64,000 bases of DNA from Pomphorhynchus laevis (GCA_012934845.2 WNNJ02003835.1:124001-188000); one strand, 5' to 3'; positions 43,901-53,640 are shown, counted from the stretch's first letter. The notes: a model not told the origin generated them from the letters alone. Program-made: numbers and translations.

Positions 43901-44634
43901 GCAGGACAGTTACTCCGCACGTGGCGGTTTCGACCGCAAAAGTAGCATCGCTCTTGACTTTTGATTGCGAAACATTCTAGTTGTGTTTCCGAATCATCTC
44001 TGGGTAAATTTGTCAACTGCGGTGGATTGCATAGTTAATCATAGATTCCATATTTTCAGATTAAGTGATATGCCGTGAAGATAACCGGAATTCCGATGCT
44101 TCAGCCTGTGCCAACTCGATTGATCGAGCGATCCGATAAGCACTCTCTTTGTTAAGATCGACGGTTTCAAGTAGACGTTATCTGATCGATGTGGAAATAA
44201 TTCCAGCCACAAAAGTATCCAACAACAAAGAATCTCGATGTTCTCGTGAAGTTACATCTTTGAACTTGATTTGACGGGCAACGGATTCTGTCGTTTGAAT
44301 GAACTGGTCGATTGTCTGGTTTTCGGCTTGCTTCAAATTATGCAGCTGATGTCTTGCATATACATCTCCCCTGTCCTTTATAAAACTTCTACTTAACGTA
44401 TCGATCGCGATATCATAATCATCGACTCCTTCGATGATATCATAAAGGATTGGAGAGATGTGGTTGATCAGAAGGTCAAGCTTTTGTTGGTTTGTGACAT
44501 CTTCAAGAACTCGTACAAACGCATTGAATCTTTGTAGCCAATGACGCCAAACTTTTGCCGAATCAATCCCATCGGTTAAAGCATCTGGGATCGCTGGTTT
44601 GAGTAGCTTGTCCGTTCACAATGTTCGCATAAAT

Positions 44635-44705
44635 TGAATTGAGGCTAACAACAACAAAAGGCTTAATGCGAACATCTGAAAACATAACATAAAAATATCA
44701 GTACA
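44635..44705 (-). repeat. 5' LTR of the Mag-type element
   Basis: 71 bp, TGAATTGAGGCTAACAACAA to ATATCAGTACA, followed by the CGGAG duplication and the resumed LINE sequence. Confidence 0.85.
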
Positions 44706-44745
44706 CGGAGATTTGGAAGGAGTTTGGAGAACGTTTATTATTGTC

Positions 44746-44990
44746 ACCTTAAAAAAAGTTTGAGATAAATAACATACAAGCTAAAATTGTCTTGATTATT
44801 AAATACTTAAAAGATCTAATATACATACAATCTATTATACATACATAAATACAACGATAATCGACAACCTCACGACAACCTCGCGACAACCTCACGACAA
44901 CCTCACGACAACCTAACGCGCTAATTTACAATTTTAATTACAATCGCTGTAAGAAGATCGTTGTATTCAATAAAAACAAGTTAATATATA
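44746..44990. other. Spacer with an 11-bp minisatellite
   Basis: CGACAACCTCA repeats four to five times at 44871-44914. AAAAAAAGTTTGAGATAAATA (about 44750) is the inverted counterpart of sequence just outside the LINE 5' end near 51645-51670. Confidence 0.75.
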
Positions 44991-44993
44991 CAA

Positions 44994-45335
44994 TCAAAAC
45001 ACTGGCAATTGAGGGTTAACGTTGGAACTGACTACGTTTATGGAGCTTGTTAGGTCTAAGATGTCTGAGTCGATACGTCGTAAAGGAGTAGTTACAGGTG
45101 ACACATCTGCACATAGTGATTTGTCTATCTCTTCTAAATTATATGAGCCAGACGATCTGCAACTTACTCGAGTCTTAAGCTCATAAAAAAGCTCGGCTGA
45201 ACAATAACCACAGATGAAATCGGCATTGTTGAACTTTTTGATGAAGCTATCGGTCGCTAACACACATGTCCAAATGTCGCAATCCGTGTTGTAGTACTTA
45301 ATTTGTTGGGATTTATAAGACTCTTGAGTAGTCTG
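44994..45335 (-). mobile_element. LINE ORF1 fragment (zinc-finger start)
   Basis: The reverse strand reads YYNTDCDIWTCVLATDSFIK, then NADFICGYCSAELFYEL: the C..DC..W....(F)..CGYCSA zinc motif shared by the ORF1 proteins at 51.5 and 58.3 kb. An acidic, Ser-rich stretch follows to 44994 (LPVF). The rest of ORF1 and all of ORF2 are missing. Confidence 0.7.
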
Positions 45336-45640
45336 AACATTTGTATATCCAGTCGTTCTATTGAGGTGCTTCAGCTTTTTTCCAGTCGTATCGGTGAAAT
45401 TGTTAGTAGTTGTAAGTAGATTCTTTTGTATTGTAATTAGTGTCAGTATTCTTTTGTATTTTTTTGTTTAAGAAACGATATATTTCGAAAACCTTTTGTA
45501 GCTGTCTAGCACTAAATTATTAAATTGCATTTCAAAAGCAGCTTTAAGTTTTCTTATTTTTTGGCATATTTGATGTATTTTTTACTATTATTATATTTTC
45601 GACAACAAAAAGAGCTTGTGAACAGCTCGAATATGTTGGT
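45336..45640. other. Spacer
   Basis: T-rich sequence; possibly the decayed 5' region or tail of the neighbouring LINE pieces. Nothing recognisable. Confidence 0.3.
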
Positions 45641-46045
45641 TCACAGCAGGGAAAACAGAAGAAAAATTAAAAAATTAAAAATTAAATAAATAAACGAAAT
45701 AATGTGCAATTCAGGCTTGACGACAACGCATCCTGAGGTAATTTCGCAACCGTCGTTTAAAACTCTCCAGGTTACCATTTATCGTCACTGCAGGTAGACC
45801 ATTCCAGATATGTACAATTCTATCATGGATTGTTGATATTCGTTTATTGCAAGCTCGTCTTCTCTTCAGCATATAGTTGTAATCACGTACGCGATCGTTG
45901 GTTCTTAGCTCAAACGTGTCCTTGCAACAGTGGCCTGGGGTGGTCAAGCACCTCCACACGAACATCAGATCATTAAATTTTAGTGAAATTTTAAGTGGGG
46001 GAACGTCAAGATAACGCAGGCGTTCCTCATAAGGTAACGAACGTT
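45640..46045 (-). mobile_element. LINE 3' fragment
   Basis: The reverse strand reads LPYEERLRYLDVPPLKI, FNDLMFVWRCLTTPGHC, ELRTNDRVRDYNYMLKRRRA, HIWNGLPAVTINGNLESFK and a stop at 45711. This is the thumb and C-terminus of a CR1/Jockey-type LINE. It is 5'-truncated at about 46045, where a foldback begins. Confidence 0.75.
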
Positions 46046-46059
46046 ACTTTATGAGGAAC
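46022..46059. repeat. Foldback at the LINE 5' truncation point
   Basis: GTTCCTCATAAGGTAACG, AA, CGTTACTTTATGAGGAAC: 18-bp arms with one mismatch and a 2-nt loop. One arm is LINE coding sequence (LPYEE); the other is its mirror image just outside the element. Confidence 0.9.
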
Positions 46060-46560
46060 ATTTTGCTACATTTTGATTTCTTATTTTTTCTTATTTTTCT
46101 TATTTCTATTTTATCGTGTACGATTGAATTTTCACTGCTCCATCTTTGATATTTTTGGTACGAAAAAAAATTTGAATTATTAAAGTAAAAAACACAAAAT
46201 TCATATATTTTCGTTTTTTTTCTGACTTTTTTCGACACCAGCCAAGTATGGAGCCCCAATCGAGTTTCCTTTCTTTTTTCTTTTTGCAGGTTTCGATTGA
46301 GATTTCTTTGGTTGGATGTCGAGGATAAGAATTAAAAAAAAATCAAAATGATAAAATGATAAAATTCAATTCTAAAATAAAAATTCAAAATCATCATGAA
46401 AAACAAAATTTGGATAAAATTGATATTACCAATAAAAAAACTATTTTGTAACATTATCTTAAAATTATTTGAACAATGACAAAAAATTAAGATAGAATAC
46501 ATTTAATTATACTTTTCTTAATACATTTAATTATATTATTATTATTATTATTATTAAAAA
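46060..46560. other. AT-rich spacer ending in (ATT)n
   Basis: No gene recognised. ATTATTATTATTATTATTATT at about 46535-46555 precedes the next element, followed by AAAAATATCAGTACACGGAG, a copy of the Mag-type LTR end with its target flank seen at 44692-44711. Confidence 0.5.
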
Positions 46561-47336
46561 TATCAGTACACGGAGATTATTATTATTGAGGTATTTCAGA
46601 GTCATGTTGTTGCCCATGATTAGTTATGGTCTTTCCGTTGTGTGGAATGATTTGACTTCCGGTAATTTCATGCAGCTCGACAGATGTCAGGCAAGATTCT
46701 TAAAGCGCATAGTGGGAGTTTCACCAAAGACATCATCTACACTAGTTTATACCTTGGCAGCTGTCCCACCTTTATCCGTATATCTGCGCAGTCTTCTTAA
46801 TATGGTCGAAACTGTTAATTATACTGCAAATCTAGAAATATTTAACAAGAAAATATCGGGGATTGATCCGGAACACTTTTTAACGCCAGTTGTCTGTCAA
46901 CAACATTGGAAAAATTCACACAATTGTAAGCGGCCATTGGTTTGGCGTTTCTCTACTCATGGGTACCACGATAAGATTTGTCGTATACACATTCCTTTAC
47001 ATTCGCGATCGTCGTGCTGTTCGTGCAAATTTTGTTTGTGCGCTTGCTGGTCCTTGCTTCATATTTTCGAATGTCCATATTTGCAGCATTTGAGTTTGCA
47101 AGAGATTGATCGTATGAAGTAAAGTGCACGATCTATCTGAGGCCTTTTAAGAGGAAAAATGCAGAAGCATTAGGGGCATAGTATATGACGAAGAGAAGAT
47201 GCAATGTAATGGTACAACGTCTAACATCAGCATCCGTTTAGATTGACTGTTTTTGATTTATTGTAACTATATTTTCTTTCTTTTATATTTTGTCGAAGCC
47301 GAGAGGCGCGATGGCAATAAATTTTCTCTCCATTAT
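46560..47336 (+). mobile_element. LINE-like RT C-terminal fragment with (ATT)n tail
   Basis: An open frame of 178 codons (46586-47122) reads LPMISYGLSVVWNDL, DRCQARFLKRIVGVSPKTSS and LVYTLAAVPPLSVYLR, ending with a cysteine-rich CCSCKFCLCACWSLLHIFEC motif. It is a non-LTR RT thumb and C-terminal zinc knuckle, of a different family from the other LINEs here. The 3' UTR runs to GCAATAAATTTTCTCTCC and an (ATT)6 tail at about 47331. Heavily 5'-truncated. Confidence 0.65.
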
Positions 47337-47403
47337 TATTATTATTATCAAGTTCAGACTTAGCCATAAGGCTTTAAGCCGATCACACAATACAGAAAAA
47401 AGA

Positions 47404-50370
47404 TCAACCAAATGGGTAGGTTAGAAAAGGTGACAAATCAGCCTGGACGTATATCCAACGTCGAACCCTGTTTTTGAAAGCGAGGAAATTGGTGATGGCA
47501 GCGATAGGTTCAGGCAAACTATTCCAAACATCTACTGCCCGTTCAGACAGTCTGTAAAATTTTCGCAGCTTACCCGGTAATTTTTTAAAAAGCATCTTAC
47601 AATGGCCTCGCAATCTCGAATTATCTCGAAATCTAACTACACCCAAAGGAAAGCCATCAGCTGAATGTACAATTTTCCAAAGTGTAATCAGATCAAGAAA
47701 AAGATACCGATACCTCACTGATAAAACGTTCAAACATCTTAATCTTGAAATAAAGCTTCCTTGACAACACATCCGAGAAGCTCGTCTCATTACACTTTCC
47801 AAGTTATTCAACTCACTCCTGGTCGTTGGAAAGGTTGCCTGTACACAATACTCAAGATGTGGTCTTACTAGGGCACAATAAAGTTTGGCGAAGATTTGCG
47901 GCGATAATTTTGCAAAAGTCATTTTTATGCAGTATAAGGCACGTATCGCTTTTAACCGCGCGTGATCACTATTTGCTCTTGTCTTTAGCGATTCGTGAAT
48001 TATCACTCCCAGGTCGGGATGTTCTGAGACTCGCTTGATTGAGTGTCCATTTATTTTGTAATCGAAATGAGTTTTATCTCTACCCAATCTGATCCATACA
48101 CATTTTGTCGCGTTGAGTATCAAGCCAGTGCTATTACACCAAGTCCCGATACGGTTAAGGTCACATTGTAAAAATTCACAATCCGCCTCGTTTTGGGTTG
48201 TTGCCCATATTTTAACATCGTCAGCAAATGCCAGGTGAGGACACTTTAACCTTAGGAGTAGGTCATTCAAAAAGATGATAAAGAGAAGTGGACCTAGGAC
48301 CGTGCCCTGAGGAACACCCGAATGAACACGTCGAGCTGTTGACAAAACTTCATCTAATCGCACAACGAATGATCGATCCTCGAGAAATGTCTTAATCCAG
48401 TTGCAAATTGTCGTAGGTACACCGTAATGACGTAGTAGTGAATCTAAACCAGCATGTGGAACTCTATCAAAGGCCTTAGAGAAATCAAGAAATATTATAT
48501 CAACTGTAAGACCCGAACTAAGAGCAGCTACCCAATGTTCGCGAGCATTCAACAGATTAGTTAGGCACGAGCGACCAGGTCGGAAGCCGTGCTGAGAATC
48601 ATCAAGAATTTGATATAAATTTAGATGTTCACGTATTCTCTTCGCAATGAGTCTCTCCATAATTTTAGAAATAACACTGGTAAGACTAATTGGTCTAAAA
48701 TCTGAACAAGTTAGTGCCAACTGTTTCTTTGGAATAGGTACAACAATTGCCCTTTTCCAATCATCAGGAATCCACGAATACTGTAAGCTTCGATGAAATA
48801 GAGACGTAAGGCTTGGAGCAATAATGTGCGACAGAGTACGCAAAAGAAAAGGGGATACACCATCTGGTCCTGCAGAGCCAAAACTATTTAATTTATGGAG
48901 TTCAGACTGAACTTCAATGACATTAATAGGAGATATTGGTAAGTTAGATTGTAAGTTGGGCGGGTACTGTATCTGGTCAATATTCGATTGCGAGGATGGA
49001 GATACTACAAAACTGCTTGCAAGAGCTTCCACAATAGCCTCCTTGTCAACTACATCACCACTTTCTAAACGTACACAATTAATCGTAGAAGGTAGGATTC
49101 GACGATGTCTAACGTATGCCCAAAAACGTTTAGGTGACCTGTTAATGTCAGAAGCAATACCCTCTTCAAATGTTTTTCTTTTTGAGCGTTTTAGTTGGTT
49201 GCATAGATTGCGAAGAGTTTTGTACTCACGGTGCGTAACAGTGTTACGTTGAGAGATTCGCCATAATCGATTTCTTTCCTTTATCGTAGTCTCCAACTCA
49301 TTGTCGAACCACAATGGCGTTGTCGTCTTGTAAGCCCTATTTCTTATTGGTGCAAACGTATCCGAAATGGTTATGAGGTTACTGGTCACTAACGATAAAT
49401 GATCATCAATTGGAAGATCAGCAGATCCGAAGTTCAGCTGATGACTATAGAGTTGGAGATCTTCCACATTTACTCGATTCCAATTACGCTTTCCGATGCC
49501 ACTGCACTTAGATCGTCGTTGTAAAGTGTGAGCAATCTGTACTGAAATCACACAATGGTCACTGGTTCCTAAAGGAGACTCGAAATCAACTCTGATTACA
49601 TCTTCAATGCGCTTGGTAAACCCAAGATCTAATATTGTCTCTGGTTGAGACGATATACATGTTGGCTGATTAATATGTTGGATCAGGAGAAGCTCTGCCA
49701 GCAAGAATTCAGCAAGCTCGCAGTTTTCGACATTATAGTAATACCGGTTGTTACTAATCCAGTTAACTTGAGGAAGATTAAAATCCCCAATAAGGAAGAA
49801 ATAATTTGAGGAGCAGAATGATCTTAACTGATTTTTCAGAAGATCTAACTGTGTATGAACTGAGGGTGATCTGTATACGACGCAAATATCTATTGAACAA
49901 TGAGTATCATTGACGCAGAATGACAATAACTCGAATGAATAGTGATCATCGCACAATTCAGTAATCTTCGTAATTGATAAGGTGTTTTTAATATAAGCAG
50001 CAACACCCCCGCCACGACGACCTGCAACTCTATCTGCTCTCAAAAGTCGATACCCAGAGATAGCCATAAGGTCATCATTAATTTGATAATGAAGCCATGA
50101 CTCAGAAATGCAAAACACGTCAAAATCTTTAAAAGATATAAACTGCTGCACTTCAGACAATTGAGCAGGTAAGCTTCTGATATTGGAGTAACCTACCACC
50201 AGAGGACATTCATTATTACATATTCTCTCTGAACAATTAGATGGCAACTTCCTTTCCAAACATATATCCACTAGATGTCCAATCATGGCGTTGTAAGGTC
50301 TAGAGAAAGATTGATCGATCTCCATCGAACTGCAGGACGCCACCTCACAACCCGAAAATTTCGAATGCAC
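47404..50370 (-). CDS. LINE ORF2, endonuclease-reverse transcriptase, 988 aa
   Basis: Copies LINE RNA into a chromosomal nick by target-primed reverse transcription. N-terminal APE-like endonuclease: GYSNIRSLPAQL (about residue 55), VFCISESWLH (catalytic E), RRGGGVAAYIK, FFLIGDFNLPQVNW and LGTSDHCVISV. RT: AGPDGVSPFLLRTL (about 490), WKRAIVVPIPKK, FRPISLTSVISKIMERLI, QHGFRPGRSCLTNLL, IIFLDFSKAFDRVPH (motif A), HSGVPQGTVLGPLLFIIFLNDL (motif B), LAFADDVKIWA (motif C). The thumb has ALVRPHLEYCVQATFPT, with the C-terminal RGHCKMLFKK and WNSLPEPIAAIT. All catalytic residues are present and there is no RNase H domain, as usual in CR1/Jockey-like LINEs. The start codon chosen lies inside ORF1. Confidence 0.92.
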   Translation of the reverse strand: MHSKFSGCEVASCSSMEIDQSFSRPYNAMIGHLVDICLERKLPSNCSERICNNECPLVVGYSNIRSLPAQLSEVQQFISFKDFDVFCISESWLHYQINDDLMAISGYRLLRADRVAGRRGGGVAAYIKNTLSITKITELCDDHYSFELLSFCVNDTHCSIDICVVYRSPSVHTQLDLLKNQLRSFCSSNYFFLIGDFNLPQVNWISNNRYYYNVENCELAEFLLAELLLIQHINQPTCISSQPETILDLGFTKRIEDVIRVDFESPLGTSDHCVISVQIAHTLQRRSKCSGIGKRNWNRVNVEDLQLYSHQLNFGSADLPIDDHLSLVTSNLITISDTFAPIRNRAYKTTTPLWFDNELETTIKERNRLWRISQRNTVTHREYKTLRNLCNQLKRSKRKTFEEGIASDINRSPKRFWAYVRHRRILPSTINCVRLESGDVVDKEAIVEALASSFVVSPSSQSNIDQIQYPPNLQSNLPISPINVIEVQSELHKLNSFGSAGPDGVSPFLLRTLSHIIAPSLTSLFHRSLQYSWIPDDWKRAIVVPIPKKQLALTCSDFRPISLTSVISKIMERLIAKRIREHLNLYQILDDSQHGFRPGRSCLTNLLNAREHWVAALSSGLTVDIIFLDFSKAFDRVPHAGLDSLLRHYGVPTTICNWIKTFLEDRSFVVRLDEVLSTARRVHSGVPQGTVLGPLLFIIFLNDLLLRLKCPHLAFADDVKIWATTQNEADCEFLQCDLNRIGTWCNSTGLILNATKCVWIRLGRDKTHFDYKINGHSIKRVSEHPDLGVIIHESLKTRANSDHARLKAIRALYCIKMTFAKLSPQIFAKLYCALVRPHLEYCVQATFPTTRSELNNLESVMRRASRMCCQGSFISRLRCLNVLSVRYRYLFLDLITLWKIVHSADGFPLGVVRFRDNSRLRGHCKMLFKKLPGKLRKFYRLSERAVDVWNSLPEPIAAITNFLAFKNRVRRWIYVQADLSPFLTYPFG

Positions 50371-51518
50371 AGATTCGATTCACCGTTTTGCAGCCTGTAA
50401 TGAAGTTCCGCCTTGATATCCTTCAATTTTTGCCTGTCTTCGAGAGAAAGATCACGTAAAATTCGTATTTTGTTACCTTTAAGTCGATAACCACGGTCTA
50501 AAAGACACTTTGCTTGCTCTGCCGATCCTAACACAACCTTTAGCAATCGTGATCTATCGTTTTTCTTACCCAACCTATAGAGCTGCCTTACTAAAATAGA
50601 CGATGCGACCTCTTCCTCACCTTTTTCGAGCAAATTAGAAAAGAACACACGTAAACCGGCAATATCATCATCAAGCCGCTCCTGTGCACTTGAGGCTGAT
50701 GACTCATCTAAACCCCAAATAAGTATGTTACAGCCCCTATTTAATGTATGATTGCGATCTGTGTGACTTTTATTATCAAAATACGTTTTTTTGCTGAAAG
50801 AATCGCTGCCGTCACCACCCTCATCCGGTTTGCTTCTTGCGTCTCGCCCTTGTTCCATCTCATTTGAACAAATACACTTGAAAGCTGAGTGAACATTATC
50901 TATATCGACGTCTGTATCATTGTGTGAAGCTCGTTCATCGGTGACTCCAGTTATACCGATTTCATTGCGATAATCATTAATCACCGATATAGACGATACT
51001 TCGTAATTGTCCGATACCTTCAAAGCATCATTGTCCAGCGACACCGACGGCTCACCACTAACAACCGATATTGACGACGCACTATTGCCTTCAAATTTCT
51101 TACTCAACGTTTGCATCACGCGTGAATTTGGATGACCTTTTTTCCAGATACGGGATGAACTTGGTATTTCGCTATTTGTATTTTTAGTGTTCTGAACGTG
51201 AAACTCTTGAATGGGTATATCTTTATAGGTATCTGATTCGCCAGAACTTTGTACTTCCCGATCGATGCAACTTTTTGAATATGTGTTCCTTTCCGAAGCA
51301 TTTGTAGATATTTTCTCGTCACAATGGCCCTTCAAATGAATTAGCAAAGATGCGCAGCAGTACCCACAGTAAAATGATTTATTCGATAGCGCAGATTTCT
51401 TTTCCTCCGGAAACGATACACTTGTCCACACACTACAATCTTCACTAGAACATTGAATCTGATGATCCACAAACTTTGTTGCAATAGCTCGCTTTGTAGT
51501 CTTCCTCTGTTTGACCAT
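50283..51518 (-). CDS. LINE ORF1, zinc-finger RNA-binding protein, 411 aa
   Basis: First protein of the LINE, expected to coat the element RNA. The N-terminus has a C-x4-DC-x-VW ... FYCGYCCASLL zinc motif (residues about 22-60), PHD-like and shared with the ORF1s at 45.2 and 58.3 kb. A long, acidic, Ser-rich region (about 65-240) follows. The conserved C-terminal part is RGCNILIWGLDESSASSAQ (about 260), ILVRQLYRLGKKNDRSRLLK and VVLGSAEQAKCLLD, then IRILRDLSLEDRQKL, an RRM-like fold with basic patches. It ends with VRWRPAVRWRSINLS, the same terminal motif as the other family. It overlaps the start of ORF2. The 5' leader is AT-rich. Confidence 0.88.
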   Translation of the reverse strand: MVKQRKTTKRAIATKFVDHQIQCSSEDCSVWTSVSFPEEKKSALSNKSFYCGYCCASLLIHLKGHCDEKISTNASERNTYSKSCIDREVQSSGESDTYKDIPIQEFHVQNTKNTNSEIPSSSRIWKKGHPNSRVMQTLSKKFEGNSASSISVVSGEPSVSLDNDALKVSDNYEVSSISVINDYRNEIGITGVTDERASHNDTDVDIDNVHSAFKCICSNEMEQGRDARSKPDEGGDGSDSFSKKTYFDNKSHTDRNHTLNRGCNILIWGLDESSASSAQERLDDDIAGLRVFFSNLLEKGEEEVASSILVRQLYRLGKKNDRSRLLKVVLGSAEQAKCLLDRGYRLKGNKIRILRDLSLEDRQKLKDIKAELHYRLQNGESNLCIRNFRVVRWRPAVRWRSINLSLDLTTP

Positions 51519-51600
51519 GATGTTTGATATTGGTTCTTCGGTATAATTGGAACCAATAGTTGTATGTTTATAAGAATTGTAATTTGTGTATTTACTTTAG

Positions 51601-51943
51601 ATTGTTAGTACTTTAATAATCCTGTTAGTACTTTAATAATTGTATGTTATTTTATCTCAAACTTTTTTTTAAGCTCAAATTAAATGTATTATATTAATGT
51701 TTTGAATACATTTAATTGTATTTTTTTAATCTCTCTAATTTCTCTGACAAAGCACTTGTAGGCAAGCGCAATATAAAATTAAAATCCAAATTTAGAAAAA
51801 TTATCAAACAAATTTCAAACAAGATAAACAAAAAATTATTCAAAACATTTGATTTTCAAACTGTAATACATATTTTTTAATTAATTTATTTTTAATTTCA
51901 ATTTCATTCATAAAAAATTTATTTATTAAAATTAATAATCGTT
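51601..51943. other. AT-rich spacer with an 18-bp direct repeat
   Basis: TGTTAGTACTTTAATAAT occurs at about 51606 and again about 20 bp on, at the LINE 5' end. Nothing else is recognised. Confidence 0.5.
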
Positions 51944-52560
51944 TTAAAAATAGATATCGTTGTTCTGGAGGGCGATTTTTTGAGTAGAAGTACAATCCGC
52001 TCTATACGCATTAAGCATAATTACACATCTACCCAAACCGACATTTAATCGTTTCGCTCTTTCAAATAAACGTATCCCTTTTCTAACTAATTTGAAAAAC
52101 CTGGCCATATCTGATCTAGGATGCAAACGTTGTTCGAAAACGGATCGCAGAATGCGCACCCAACGCTTTCGATTCCCTGGAAGAGAATCGAGGAGACGAG
52201 TGCGCTTTCCAGGACGCCGAAATCAGTAATGAACAAAATTGCTCTTCGTTGGGTTTAAAGACAAGCCAAACTTCGTTAAGCGATGAGCAACAATGTCCAT
52301 TACAGACTTCATTCGCACTTTAAACCTTGCATCCGACAGAGTATTTCTCTTAAATGCGATCGAGATGTCGTCATCATAAATGATGGTGTGGGTGTTCCTA
52401 TCCAAAAGACCCTCCCCAGAACTCCCCTCGTCACTATCATATAAATGATAGGAGACAGAGGTGAGCCCTGGGGAAGTCCTTTGTTGAGATTATAGTACTT
52501 ACCCCCGTCATCATCTTTCAGCAATGAAAAAAGTGCGAGCTTTATTTCTCTAATTGCGAT
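51944..52560 (-). mobile_element. LINE RT fragment
   Basis: Reverse-strand frames read LNKGLPQGSPLSPIIYMI (motif B), IIYDDDISIAFKRN (motif C, D for the usual A), HRLTKFGLSLNPTKSNFV and, after a break, RMFFKLVRKGIRLFERAK-like thumb sequence. The LPQGSPLSPI form of motif B is like the I-like LINEs of this window, not the CR1-like ones. Motifs B and C lie in different frames. Broken. Confidence 0.6.
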
Positions 52561-53190
52561 TGAAATAAAAACAATTTATTCAAAAATGCTTTCATATGAT
52601 TAAGTATATCGTTTCTTTGCAGTAATGTATTTAATTGATTAAGTTGTTGATAATATCCACTAAATAGCGTTAAACCAAAGCAACCCATCATTTCATAATT
52701 ATGGTACAGCTCTTTGCTTTTCATTTATGAACAAGTAAATTTCTTCTCGGACTAAAGTATACAACGTCATCATGTTCAAAATCTAATTATTTCAAGAACT
52801 CTTTTAGTTGTTGATGCGCTAGTGCATGTGAACGAATGTAATTAACTTTTTAGATGTATCATGTTATGGATAATAAGAAAATCCATCGATAATGCGTGAT
52901 CACAATTTTTTTGATAAAACACGCTGTGGATTATAATTAAATACACTCTTTTGTGGCGATTGCTAGTTTTGTTGTTTGATTCTATTTTATATTGATTAGT
53001 AATTTTATAGCTCCCATTTCTTTACCTCTTATAACACATCCTCTATTAGTTGGCATTCCAGAAAGTATTTCCAAATCAAAGTTTTTTCGCCTAACCAGTT
53101 TTCAACAACAAACAATCTTTTCCTATTATGGTATTTTTAAACTTATCATATTTAACATGTTTTCATTTACTTTAATATATTCATTTACTC
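52561..53190. other. Unrecognised AT-rich DNA
   Basis: No coding or RNA feature recognised on either strand. Confidence 0.4.
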
Positions 53191-53375
53191 CAAGCTGAGC
53201 TTGAAATGTATGCTTTCATCAAATACCAATGGCAATTATTTTTAATTTACAAGCTGAGTTTGAAATGTGTGCTTTTCGTCAAATGCCAATGGCAATTAGT
53301 TTTAATTTACAAGCTGAGTTTGAAATGTGTGCTTTTTATCAAATGCCAATGGCAATTATTTAAAATCTGGAATTT
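53191..53375 (+). repeat. 63-bp tandem repeat, three units
   Basis: AAGCTGAGTTTGAAATGTGT followed by GCTTTT.RTCAAATGCCAAT and GGCAATTA.TTTTAATTTAC, three units in a row. The last two are closest. Because 63 is divisible by 3, one forward frame stays open through them. Confidence 0.9.
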
Positions 53376-53640
53376 TGTTTCCAAGTTTTAAGATAATTTC
53401 ATTTGAAATATCATTAATTCGACTACATTGTTTGCCGAGATAGACTTTGGTTCGAAGAAGTTTACTTTTTCCAGGCATAACAGTTTATCCTTCAAAACAG
53501 TTTTTTCAAAATATTCACTAATTGTTTTAAAACATTTACAAATTTTTATTCATACTAACATGCTCATTTTTTCTAAAACAATATTGGAAAGCTGTAACGC
53601 TGCACTTAACATTTTTGAGCCGTTAAATAATAAGATAAGA
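53376..53640. other. Spacer ending in (GATAA)n
   Basis: GATAAGATAAGATAAG at about 53634-53650 forms the 3' tail region of the reverse-strand I-like LINE copy B. No other feature. Confidence 0.5.

Larger units (their letters stand above)
40885..44705 (-). mobile_element. Mag-type Ty3/gypsy element with very short LTRs, broken
   Basis: Reverse-strand element of 3.8 kb. It is bounded by LTRs of about 70 bp (TG...CA) and a CGGAG target duplication (40880-40884, 44706-44710). Parts in order: Gag with two CCHC knuckles (CYFCGRNRHVRSNC, CHTCSKKGHFSNMC), protease (GMIDSGSSFNI), RT (LPFGLTNAVAAFQ, YAYLDDVIIGG), RNase H (VETDASAFAIGATLSQ) and integrase (CHPGVTRMWHYVR zinc motif; IHTDRGTSFTS; PYHPTSNGQIERYNG). 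All parts are present but the coding sequence has a few breaks. Its LTRs differ at several positions, so it is older than the element at 18.7-20.8 kb. Both belong to one lineage. Confidence 0.9.
40205..44745 (-). mobile_element. Stem-loop-tailed LINE fragment split by a Mag-type insertion
   Basis: The right-hand piece (44706-44737, CGGAGATTTGGAAGGAGTTT) and left-hand piece (40884-40205) are consecutive parts of one LINE, as shown by copy 1 (CGGAGATTTGGATGGAGTGA at about 15149). The reverse strand reads RDSYFSPRRSHLILIRTKRT, then SIPELFHLLTVSS, LSLPNKTYPPNQIPTHLI and SSVTWFASYLSDRSF.., GIPQGTVLGPLIF. Between FNLSI (about 40455) and IRYDYSF the middle of the RT is deleted. The 3' end is missing. 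Broken. Confidence 0.8.
47337..51600 (-). mobile_element. CR1-like LINE, both frames open, apparently complete
   Basis: Reverse-strand non-LTR element with ORF1 (51518-50283) and ORF2 (50370-47404), overlapping by 88 nt in a -1 relation. The 5' UTR ends near ACAATCTAAAGTAAATAC (about 51590), a sequence shared with the LINE at 13.05 kb. The 3' UTR ends in (AATAAT)n at 47337-47352, meeting the (ATT)n tail of the neighbour. No stop or frameshift is seen in either frame, so it may be a recently active copy. Confidence 0.9.
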
